Shown here in pieces: positions 24,759 through 35,595 of a stretch of 64,000 nt of DNA. This DNA is from Anarhynchus alexandrinus (Eukaryota > Chordata > Aves > Charadriiformes > Charadriidae): NCBI GenBank assembly GCA_008711295.1, contig VUYV01000020.1, forward strand, positions 4,586,200-4,650,199, read 5' to 3'. The notes below the pieces were generated by a model. It was not told the origin of the DNA, searched no databases, and saw only the letters and a program-made list of their open reading frames with translations. The position numbers and the translations under genes are program-made. The first letter of the stretch is position 1; the number at the start of each line of letters is the position of its first letter.

Positions 24759-24857
24759 GGCGTTGCCTTTTTGCCCCCGGGGACGGTCGGGGCCCCGGCG
24801 CCGGGCATAGCCCGGCGCCGGGGTCCCGACCGTCCCCGGGGGCAAAAAGGCAACGCC
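24759..24857. repeat. Near-perfect 48-bp-arm inverted repeat (hairpin)
   Basis: Left arm 24759-24806 and right arm 24810-24857 are reverse complements at 47 of 48 positions, separated by a 3-base loop (ATA). The only mismatch pairs G24792 with T24824, which would be a G-U wobble in RNA. The arms are very GC-rich apart from the T5/A5 block. Homology stops at the outer ends (A24758 against C24858). The repeat starts 15 bases after the tRNA-Sec gene and holds its terminator. It may be a genuine palindrome from template switching or a fold-back sequencing or assembly artefact. Confidence 0.95.
24768..24772 (+). terminator. Pol III terminator of tRNA-Sec (T5)
   Basis: The first run of four or more T on the coding strand after the gene is TTTTT, 25 bases beyond the discriminator base. 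Pol III stops at such runs. The run is embedded in the left arm of a large inverted repeat, so the opposite strand carries the same T5 in the mirrored arm (24844-24848 reads AAAAA). Confidence 0.75.
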
Positions 24858-26182
24858 CGCAGGAGCACTTATCACAACATATCACTATGCATCACAGCAT
24901 CACACCGATGATCTTCCCAAGGGTGCCTGGGCAACAATTCAGATTTCTAATTGGATTCCGTTAAAGCGGATCTTTGTTAAAAATGGTGTCACGCGTCCTA
25001 CAAGAACAGAAAAGAAGTAAATAACAGAAGCCATTCTCTCGATCTGCTCCATATTGACGATAACCCGTCGCCCGCCCACGCTACAACAAAGATGCTTCGC
25101 TTCGGCAGTAAGCACGGGTGCTAATAATGTCACCCAGCCCCACGAAAAATAAAGGTTAACATGAAGCTAAAAAACATATTCTTCAAGCAGAAGGCATTCA
25201 TTTCGTGATATCCTATCGCAACGACTCCGGCAGATGATTTGCAGAGCCTCTAGTTAGGACAGGACCCCAACCACCCCCATTGCAGGGGAGAGTGAGGATT
25301 TGGAGGGCATTTCCTCATCATCTCCTGGTACCACGGGGCAGGAAGGGTGATTCTGCCTGGTGAATTCCCCCTGGAGGGAGAGAAGTAATAGTGAGTGAAT
25401 TATCAGATCTCCGGTGTTCCTGGGTGCTTTTTGGGGAGGGGTGCAGTGCCATCCGGCGTTAAGTAGGTAAGGGCCCCTGAGGATCCAAGCTGGAATGACT
25501 GTGCTTCCTTTACATGGAATGACTCATTCCAGCCGGAGGCCTGGGAGGAGAAGGGAAGGGCATCGATGGCCCCGATGGCCCTGACACCACTCCTGATGGC
25601 TGCTGCTGCTTCCAGCCTGCCCAGCATCCCAGTCAATCTGAGAGGTTCAGCCGTGGTGCCAGCAAGACCCGCTGCTCTGGGAATACGCTGGTCCGTTATG
25701 GGAAATCGGGGGTGGGGGGGGAAAGACCCTCCGTGGCTCACACGCCACATGCCAACTTATTTATGGCCTTGCAGGAGATGTGCGTGCGCTCTCCCCAGCG
25801 CAGCTGGGAGCGCCCCGAGTCCCAGATGGCTATCTATCTGCTCCGTGCCGCTCCGTCTACCAGCCGGCCTCCTCTGCCCATAATGAACTTTCTATGTGGA
25901 ATTTCGCTGCGGCTTCAGAAATTGGTATCTGGGCCGCAGTTTGGCTGGGGGCTTTTGTTTGTGTCGGGGGGAGGGGGGGAGCGTTGGAAAGGCCTTTGCC
26001 CAGTAGTGGGCAGCTGAGAACGTTAACGTTCGATGTCAGTTACCAAGTAGAACATAATACGGCTCTTTCATGTGGTGTTTATAACTGAACATGCTGTTTT
26101 GTGTCGGCCTGTTTTTGGGTTGTTTTTTTTTTATTCCAAGAAGTAGTTTTGGATTAAATTATGACAATTACATTCTTATATT

Positions 26183-26197
26183 CACACACACACACAC
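26183..26197 (+). repeat. (CA)n microsatellite
   Basis: Seven and a half CA units followed by a C-rich imperfect extension to about 26215. Confidence 0.9.
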
Positions 26198-29100
26198 CCC
26201 CGCCAACCCCCACCCTTGCCCTGCGTGCACACAAACACAAATGGGAATTATGTGCTCAGAGCGCGACTTGAACTATACAGCCTGGGATCTGTGCCTGGCA
26301 TTGAGTTCACTTTTTTCCTCTAGAACAAAAAAGGCCACATCCACTCCACACTCTTTCGTCCCCTTAAGATAAAGCAGGACCGTCAGATTGCTGGTGCGGG
26401 TGATTTCTCCCTCAGGGAGCTCATGGGGAAAACAGACTTTCAAGCACATGAGTGAGGAGCCCCGGCCGGGGAGGTGGTGGTAAGCAGTGCCGGGGACTAG
26501 GTTTGTGAAATCCTGTGTGAATTCCTATTCTGAGCCGCTTACACGCCCCCAGCTGGCTCCCATACCTGGGCAGTGCCTTATCTGGTTGGTAATGCAGGCA
26601 CAGGGCAGGAAGCGATCCCGTCTCTTGGTGCTGTGTCCTCCAGGGCTGCACCTCCGGCACACGGCCGAACTTAGGGAAACACGGGGTTTCATTAGGACAG
26701 GAAACACAGCGAGGCTGCTCTTGTACCCTTTGGCTGACATGGTAGGTGGGACAGGGCCTTAGGAAACGAGGCACCCTATATCTTGGTGCTATTTTTTAAA
26801 CACCAGTTGGAGGAGAACACTAGTGTGGAGGGCCGTGTAGATGATCTGGCTGTAGGAGGGACATTTTGCACAATGCTATCCATGTCTTGCCTGAGTCGGC
26901 TTTGTTTGGAGTCACTCATTAGTCAGGCAAAGCTTTCAGCATTTGAACCTGAATATCACTTTCTTCCCTGACAATGGGCCAAAATGAGAGGAGCCAAGGG
27001 CTTCACCACTGGTTGGAAGGCAATCCAGGGGTTACTCAGAGCCAAGACGCACGAGAGCCTGGCTCCTCAGCCCAACGTAATCTGCCTCCTGTTGTTTTCC
27101 CCATGGAGTCACAGCAGGGTGAGGAGGATGTGCTGGTGACAGATGGCTGACGCGACTTGCTAAGCATACGGGTGACTGGGCTGTGACTCAGCAAGTGTTT
27201 GGTTACAAGAGATCGGGAGCATGTGCTTTTGCACTGGTAACAGTGGCCCTAGCTGGCTCTCCTGGAGGACTAGGCACGGGCTGTCATCTGAAGCCTGTGA
27301 CTGCCATCCTCCATGGAAGGAAAGCAGGCACACGTGGCCTATTACAGCAGCAAGTCAAGCTCTTAATTACTGTTTACATTGGTAATGGATAATGTCTGAG
27401 TGTGTATAAATGTATGACCTGCTAGTGGTGCTTAGATGTCCTACTGGCCTTCAGATAGGAAACCATTCAACATCCTGGCCTAAAATAATGACCGTCTTGC
27501 TTGGAGGGAGGAGGACTCAGAAAATTTCTTTTGCAGCTGAGTCACTAGAGGGGGACAAAGACCTAGTCTGGGTATGCATCCATCTACCAGCTCCCCCACT
27601 GCAGCTGTGAGAGACACCTTGGAGAGGCAGAAGCAAAGATGGCCCTTGTCTTACTCAGATTTGAGGGTGCCCAAGTGCTGGGACAGCTTTCCAGAGGTTG
27701 AGCAGGCAGCTGGGGATCAGCAGCGTGTTGGGGAAATGAAGCCACTCCTTTTCCCCCAGAAGCAGGATGGCGCATGCATGTGCATGTGTAGTTTAGCAGC
27801 CTTTATGTTGGCTCTTCCAGCATTTCTCCCTACCTAGGGCCAGCCCGTCCATAGCTGGCCGGGTCTCTCAAAGGCTAAATTCCAGCCATTGCACAGCACA
27901 AGACAGCGTCACCTGGGCGGAGGACCCAGACAATCATGTATGTTTACAGGCACGTGCCATTTTTCTCCTTTCTCCTCTTTTATGAATGGGGGAGAGCTGA
28001 ATTCTTAAGTCTGGGTAGGTGCCAGGTGTTATTGTTGTCTCTGTGGGTTAAAGACGTCACGGAAATATTGGAAGACTTGAACTCAAACAGAGTGTACCTG
28101 TGTGCATCCCACACACGCACAGAGAGCTGAAGTGGTCATGGCAAGCAGCAAGGCAGTGTTTTCAACTAATATATTGACCTGAAGTGCTTAAAAGCCACTA
28201 CACAGACTCCCCTGGCGAAATGTCGGCCAGAATGACTCATACGAATGGATCGTGATACGCAGCCCACAGCCCAGCCAGACTGTGCGTGGAACCAAGACAC
28301 TCCCATTTTCTCCCCTCCAGCATACTTCCCTGACCAAATCCAGGACTGAGCCATTTGGCTCTGACTGGAGTTGGTCAGAACATGTTTTTTCTTTTCTTCT
28401 CTTTTCTCCTCCTTCACCCTTTGGAAAATGTTGACATTTCAGCAAACGGCTGAAAACCCAAACCCTGAATATTTTCCATTGGAAAACGCTGGGGGAAAGG
28501 GAGGGGAATAATCCCCAAACTGCCAACAATCAAATATCTTTTGCTTTTAAGGCTTTTGGGTTTATGAGAGGGGGGCACATTTGGAGGACAGTGAACACTT
28601 TCTATGAAAATATCTGTTCTCTCAATACCCGTTTTTTCATTAGAAAAGTGTTCCAACCTTTTTACTGGTGATGGTTTGGACATCATCTATATCTAATTTT
28701 GGAACTGACCTGAAGAAAACTTAATTCATTGTATTGGAATATAAGGCACAAATTACACTCCCACAGCACTACTGATACTCGCTTGGTGTTCTCAGTATCA
28801 TGAGAATATATCCTGATATTCTCTCTTTATCAACAGCGCTGTTTACACAAACATCTCAAGCAAATTTGGAACCTGGTCTCTGGAGACACCACGTTCCCAG
28901 AGCTCCAGCTGACTTGCCTCAGACCTCCGAGCACATTCCTGAAGGGAATCTACCTTTCACAAGATCACATCAAAGGCTGTAAAGGAAACAATATGTACTG
29001 AAAGGCGTATTACCTGTAAATATCCCTTGAGTAACTGATAGCACAGAAACACTTACAAAGCATTTTGTTCTGATGTCTTCAGCTGATTTAAATTTCTGTC

Positions 29101-29439
29101 TGAATTGTAATGTGGACCTGAAACATCTGTTTCATCTTGTCTTTGCATATTATTCTGTTTTCCTGTAAGTAAAATATAAAAAAAGAAAAGGGACAATGTT
29201 AGCATAACAGAACGCACATATTTGTAAGAGATGAATTATGCCCTAAAACTTTTACTAAATGTGGCTAATAGCAGGTTAGAGTTTAAAAAAGGAAAGCTCT
29301 TAAAACGGGCATACACTGGTCATAAATAAATTCAGGCTGCAAACTAGCAGAAGCTTTCAAAACAACAGCAGAGTAAAGTTCAGCATAACCTCCAAAGAGG
29401 AACAATGGGAATAAAAAACTCAATTGTTTGAAGACAGAT

Positions 29440-29520
29440 CTTTATCAGTTGTGGGATATCATGACAGCAGAGGAGTAGATTCAATGACCCAGAGGTCCCT
29501 TCTAATTTGTTGTACCCTTT
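29440..29520 (+). mobile_element. Possible CR1 3' remnant
   Basis: AGTAGATTCAATGACCCAG followed by AGGTCCCTTCTAATTTG resembles the CR1 block in which a TGACC segment precedes GGTCCCTTCCAA. Short and diverged. Confidence 0.4.
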
Positions 29521-30639
29521 CCCCATTTTTTTTTTTCACACTGAAGCTTCCCAGTTACTCTTTACATTCTGTCTGGTAGGATTTAGCAATTGCACTGCTG
29601 CACTTCACTCTGATTTAGTTATCCCTTGACACCTCTGGGTTTTTCTGAATTAGCCACCTGTGTTTGAATTAAGTCAGCACCAAAGAATGGGCATATTTGA
29701 CTCCATCAAATCCCTATTTTTTATTTTCTTTTCAGTTTAGGAACATCTCCCTGTCATTGTTAAAACTTATAAAGCAGTGGGTTTAAATAGATAGTGATGC
29801 AAAATCTCAAGTTTAGACCTTGCCTTTGTCAGTTGGGAATAACTAAATTGCATGTTGATAAAAGGAAGAGGCACTGAAAGTCTCTGATGCCTTAGTGGCA
29901 AGAAACACAGAGCTCCTAAGGACCTGCATTGGTGCTCTGTGTCCTTCATCATATTTTTTTCAAGATAAGGAAGCAATTTTTCACTTACAGAACTCTACTC
30001 TTGAGTTAATAAAGTCAAAAGATCAAGAGCTTTAGTCCCTCACCTTGGAAACACAACTGCATGCAAGAAGCCACAGCAGAAACCTGAGAAATAGCCATCT
30101 GGAGATGCAGAGCTGTAACTAGCCATTGGAAACCCAAACACACATAGCTGAGATGTAGCTATATCAATTGCCAAAGGCTGAGCTGTCCTTGCTCCCATCA
30201 GTACTAAAGGGGCAAGTGCAGAAACAAGGAGATCCCAAGTAAGAAGATAAAGGGTCAAATGAATCACCCAGTCACTGTGTGAAATGTAACGACTGGGAGA
30301 CCAAACCGATTAAGCCAGGGCTTGTGACTGTTAACATTCACAGAAACGTGTTCCACAAATCCAGCTTTCCAAGAAAAATCAGATTCTAGCTTCCTTCTGG
30401 TAATTGAAAGAGGCAACAATCTGTTCATATGACCTTCAGATCAGGCTGGCACAGGGATTGAATCCTAGAATAAAAACTGAAGAACAGCCCTTTTGGGCCA
30501 CAGCAGTGGTCCTCCCCACCCAGCACTCTGCTCCCAACTGGAGCAAGGTGAGAGACTATCCAGTGAGAGCACATAGGCCTGGACATTTCCCTCTCCTTTG
30601 TGCTTACTCAGCATTCACCTTTGTTGGATCGGGAGGTTA

Positions 30640-30860
30640 GATTGTACATCCTGCCTCCTCCTTTTAGCGTCCATTTATGGATCTGTTGTCTGCAAATTTA
30701 TCTAATCCCATTTTGAGCCTGCTGATGCTGTCTGCCTCTGCAGCCTGCTGGGCCAGCAACTTCCAGATGTTGTCTATCTGATGTGATATAATTTCTTTAA
30801 TCTGTTTTAAACTAGTCTCCTACTAGTTTCACTGTTGAGGGATTTGGCTACTAATGGCTC
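30640..30860 (+). mobile_element. Possible ancient LINE-like repeat
   Basis: AATTTATCTAATCCCATTTT, then GCCTCTGCAGCC, then ATAATTTCTTTAATCTG and TTTTAAACTAGTCTCC resemble an old interspersed repeat I know from reptile and bird DNA. I cannot name the family with certainty. Confidence 0.4.
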
Positions 30861-33324
30861 CACATTCACCTCAGCCACCCTGATTTCATGAACCCAGTCC
30901 TTAATCATCAAAAAAAAATAGCTAAGAATTGCAATATTGGGTTGCTCAGCTCACTTCCCTCCCTGTCGCTTGCTGACCTGCCCGGAGTGGTTTTATGCCT
31001 GGAGCACTCTGGCTGTTACCAAACTCAGAGGGGAGAAAAACGACAGCAAAGCAAATGGAGTGCAACTTCCTTCCAGTGCTCTACTCCCCGCGCAGCTGTT
31101 CACCGGTGACGCAACGGGCCCTTTTTGCGGTTACAAGCTGGATGCTGATGGCCCTCTCCTTCCCCTGGGGATCTGCAGTTCCCTGCCCAGCAGGGGGCTG
31201 CAAAGCTGCGAGCAGGATTTCGGGGAGGGTAGGCTGGCAGCCCCGGCGGGGGTGTCAGGGGCATCTTCCAAAGTGGCTTTAATTAATGAGCACATGTGCA
31301 GCGAGGAGAGTTACAGCATCCCACTCAAATTGTTGACTTGGAGCCGCTTCTGGAGACAGCCGTATTCTGCTCATTAGGAAAGAGCTTTTTTGCAATGCCC
31401 TTGGATTGGACAGCTCTTGGATTGCACCACGAGATCAAGTCCACGTACGGGCTGCCTGCCTTTCGGCTGCCAGCTCCAAGAGGGTTGTTTTTCTTGTCTT
31501 CTCATTCTCAAGGAGTGCTCAGCCAGATGGCCTGTTTTCGAATGCACTGTGCGTTGGTTGGATGTGTGTTTGGAGAGTCTGCCAGCTTCACGAGAAGGAA
31601 GAAAGAGCAAAAGAAAGGGAAAAAAGCGCCATTTGGTATCTATCTCTGGGACCCAGCCAGAGTTGAGGCTCTGTTTGAAGAAGGGGGGAGTCTTAAGAAA
31701 GAAACTAGACAAAATTGAAAGCTGGAAAAACTTTCAAGCTTGACAGACTGGGAGACTGAAGTTCTGTACAACATCCATCCACTACCTGGCTCCCTTGCAA
31801 ACTTGTAGCAGAGTCCCTCAAGAACAACAGTAAGAGCAAGCACAAGCACCAAGTGTCTATCTCGTTGCCCTCCCAGCGTACCTCACCTATGGGCTGACAT
31901 GTGGAGAGATGACCCAGCCAGCCTGCCCGGCGAGGCTGGGTAATGCTGCTTGTGGCTTCTGGGATTTTGCTCTCAGTTCACCAAAAACTGAAATTACAGC
32001 ATGCAGCCTGGACACATCAGCCCAGGAAGCGGAGCCGCAATGGAGTAGTACGAAATAACCACCACCACGGCCCAACTCTCGAAGAAGCTAGTCTTAATTT
32101 TATACAGGCCAATGACATTTTCTTGCACCCCCTGATGTTTGCTTCCCAGAAATACCTTCTGTTGATTTTGGGCAGCAACTAAATACAGGCCAAACCAGAG
32201 CAGCAGCTTTTTCCAGCACTCATTGGCAAATAATTTGAACCTGACGAGAAAAATCTGTTGGTGAAGGGAAGGGGGAAGTTTTGAAGTTTGGGTGGATTGT
32301 GCTTGGCTTTCTTTTCTTAACTAGATGTCGTGTTGTGGTAACAACACATTGTTCCAAGCAGCAGGAGGAGGTCTTGTTAAGCAGAGCTGGAGAAAACCAC
32401 GTTTGTAACCATCCCCGCTGGCTGACACGCCACTGTGTCTTACAAGCGGACTTGTCTGCTCGCTTACTGAAACCATGGCACAAAGAAGATGGTTGCAGGA
32501 GTGTGTGTATCGGTGCGGGTGGGTGTGGTAACTGCAAACCCCACGTCTCTGCTTATTCCATCAAATTATTTTCACTGAAGCGATCAGAATTTGCGGGCCC
32601 AGGGCGGACAGCGTGTCCATGGCAACACCGGTTGGGCTGTGGGTTGCAGGCACTCTGCAGACAGCAGCGGCAAAGGAGGGTCTTCTCACTCCTGCTGTAG
32701 GCCACACATCTTGGGCAAAACCTGCCGGTATCTACGGCACGTTGTAAACACTTGTGGCTTCCCAGGACTTCCTGACTGTCATTACATCAGGTCCAAGAGG
32801 TACACAACGTTCACTTCACAGCAGTAGCAAGGACAGCATTTGCCACCCCCAGCATGTAAAGAGCAGGACCCTTCCCCGAACGCAGGGAAACATCATCAGC
32901 TGTTGGCAAAAGAGTGTTCTGACACTGAGACCTAGCGGTGCAGATGCCATACTAGAAGGGAAGGAGGATTAGCCGGTTCAAGACAGTGACTACATCATGC
33001 AAATACATTCTTGTATGGGTAGGAAGGCTGCACGATGAGATAGCCTCCCTTCCTACTCAAACAGGACCTAATTTTGGTAAATAACCTTGGCATTAAAAAC
33101 AGGCTGCAGTACCTACATTCACAGCTAAGATTATTACAAGAGATTTCATTTTCTGTCTCCGAGAAAACAAGATGGGAAAATCCAACAGTAAGTTCAACCA
33201 TTCTCTCCAGGGTTTTAGAGGATTCATTAAACCATTCAGGCGATTGCCTGATTGTCACCCAGTGCTGCGTCACAGAATTAGCAAAGGAAGGATTTGTGTC
33301 TTTAATTGCACAGAAAATTCAGGG

Positions 33325-33450
33325 GTCCAGGAGTCACAAGACTGGTCTTTGCCACAGCCTGATGAACTGCCTTAGGCTAGTTACTGCACCTCTTGGCAAA
33401 CAGAAATAATAATTACCCTGACATTCACATGAGTGCTGTTGGGAGGAGAT
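33325..33450 (+). mobile_element. MIR-like SINE fragment
   Basis: TTAGGCTAGTTACTGCACCT followed by AATAATAATTACC and then GAGTGCTGTTGGGAGG matches the MIR core and tail order with strong divergence. Confidence 0.5.
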
Positions 33451-33894
33451 AGCTGCACGTCTTCGGTGCGCTTTGTGTGGGAGATGAGCTAGAAACGACA
33501 TCCAGCCATCCACTCACCCAAGCTGCACTGGCTGTGTCAGACACCTATACCAACCTCTGCATTTTTCATATACGGTAATTTTCACATGCTTTATTTCATT
33601 GCTGTGGTGCTGTCTGACTCCTGGACAAGTGCATCTCTAGCACACTGCCCAACATGGGGCTTCAGGCATGAGCTGACAGGCCAGTCTGAAAAAAACAATT
33701 TCCTCTAAGTTATCTGGCTCAATTTCATTACATACCTAACATTGTCCAAGGAGGCGAAGCTAGAAGAATTGCCCAAACATGGGATTTTGGAAATCTGTGT
33801 ACTATAAGGAGGGGGGAAGCCTGCCTTCTAGCACTAGTCCTGGCTGGTCTGCCACCAGCCTTTCTGTATAACTGCTTTGAGCCAGGGTCAGTAC

Positions 33895-33965
33895 CTGGAG
33901 AGATCTCTGACAGATGAGGGAACAGAGGTTCAAAAAGTCTCCTCTCGCCAGCTAGGCAGGGAGGT
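33895..33965 (-). mobile_element. MIR-like SINE fragment, reverse
   Basis: ACAGATGAGGGAACAGAGG followed by CGCCAGCTAGGCAGG resembles the reversed MIR core (cAGATGAGGAAACTGAGG, then CACACAGCTAG). It is a short remnant. Confidence 0.5.
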
Positions 33966-34801
33966 CAGTACCTACCTCAGCATGGCATGGGTGGTATTGT
34001 CTTGTCCGTTACAAACTACAGTATTGAGTATGGCTGCACCAGAGCTGAGTAGCACCCACTGAGGTACTATGGAGGATGGCTCCAGTTTTGCAGCAAAGCA
34101 ACTCACTTTGGCACCATCAACCTTGAATGACTTGAAGGCTTGAAGGCTTTGAGAGAGTGAGCTCTCCAACCCAATTAAAAAGTAGCCACACACACACCCC
34201 CTTCCTGCATGTGTGGCCTCACTCTGCACCCAGAAGCTCTCAGAGCACATTCTTAACTTCATCAGAAAAATTAAGTGGCCAGCAGGAAGAGATGATGAGG
34301 AGCACACTGAGCTTCTATTTCCCAGTTGCAGGGGAAAACTCTCTGCACTGCATGTCCAAACAACAGGAGATGGGACGACAGGCACAGGACAGAGCCGAAC
34401 ATCAGTAGCAAGCATGTAATGATTGAAGCTGGAGATCTGGTTTGAGTTTAAAGCCTAAATATACAGACAGTGGATGCTGCCTAAGATCCATACTGCTTAT
34501 GTTGACAAGCCTACGCAGGCCAGGCATGGAGCCAATCCTGTTCTCCTGGAGTGTCTCACTCACATCCATTCTCTAGGTCCGTGAGTTTCCCATGATTTTG
34601 TTGGTGGTCTATATCTCCTGTAGACCATATGTTTGACATTTACCAGGGAAAGCAGAGGTTAAAAAGATTAGAACTCTTTTGAAGCCTGGGGAAGGAAAAA
34701 TGTAAGAGACTGACATGGCTAGAAGTAGCTCCACCAGTCAAATGCAGAGACCCTTTTGACTCATGACTGGAGTTGGATGTGAGGACAAAGACGATCGCAT
34801 G

Positions 34802-34956
34802 TCCTTCAAGGATTTGAAGGTTTTCAGGACCCAGCTGTCGAAATCCCTGAGCAACCTGTTCTCATCTTATAGCTGACCTCCTCCTTCTTTGAACAGGTTA
34901 AACTACAGACCTCCTGAAGTCCCTTCCAACCTGAGAAATTCTGTGATTTTATGGTA
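34802..34956 (+). mobile_element. Old CR1 LINE 3' fragment
   Basis: Diverged CR1 3' end. GAGCAACCTGTTCT, GAACAGGTTAAACTACAGAC, AAGTCCCTTCCAACCTGAG and ATTCTGTGATTTTATGG follow in CR1 order. It is older than the copy at 9797-10101 because the terminal ATTCTATG units are degraded. Confidence 0.85.
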
Positions 34957-35429
34957 TTGAAAGGTATTTGGGAGCCTGAGCGTTACCCACTTAAGGAGCA
35001 GGCACAATACCAAGTGAGTTGCTTGGCCAATCACTCTGCACAAGTAGAAACTACTCAAACAAAAGTCACGGTGAATCATTTGCAAAAAGATTTGTTTGCA
35101 TAAAACAATTCATTGAAAATTTTAGACTAAAAAATAGTTGAGCAAAAGTCTGTCTGTCTATTCTTCACAGCCTGAGAAGAAATACAATTTCTGTAAATTT
35201 ATTACCCAGTAAAACACCAGTTTTCCTTAATGCCCAGTCACCAGTTAGTAGGTTGAAAACTCTGTTCTCTCTCATTGAGGGCTGTCATCTATACATGAAA
35301 AAGAATGAGAATGTCAAATATCAAAGGCAGCTAGAAATATTTCTCAGATTATTACTATGGCATCTTCCAACTGAAAACTCAGATTGCTTCACTGCTGTTA
35401 ATTAATTAAGCCTAGCAACACTTATGCCA

Positions 35430-35595
35430 GGAAGTTCGATATCATCACCCCTTTTTACAGATGGGGGAAAACCAAGATACAACATTCACTCAGAGCCACT
35501 CAATGAATGAGGGGCAGAACCAGAAATAAAACCTGGGAATCCTGGCTCGGAGTCTCATCTTATAATCTCTAGACAAAGCTTCTTCCCTGTAAAAT
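35430..35595 (-). mobile_element. MIR-like SINE, reverse
   Basis: CCTTTTTACAGATGGGGGAA, then AGGGGCAGAACCAGAAATAA, CCTGGGAATCCTGGCTCGG and AATCTCTAGACAA follow the order of a reversed MIR. This is one of the better-preserved SINEs in the window. Confidence 0.65.

Larger units (their letters stand above)
24060..24860. promoter_or_regulatory. CpG island around tRNA-Sec
   Basis: This stretch is rich in C, G and CpG compared with its AT-richer flanks, and holds GC boxes near 24395-24415, the Pol III promoter, the tRNA gene and the hairpin. Open frames across it look like composition artefacts. A Pol II start site here cannot be excluded, but I see no first exon. Confidence 0.75.
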
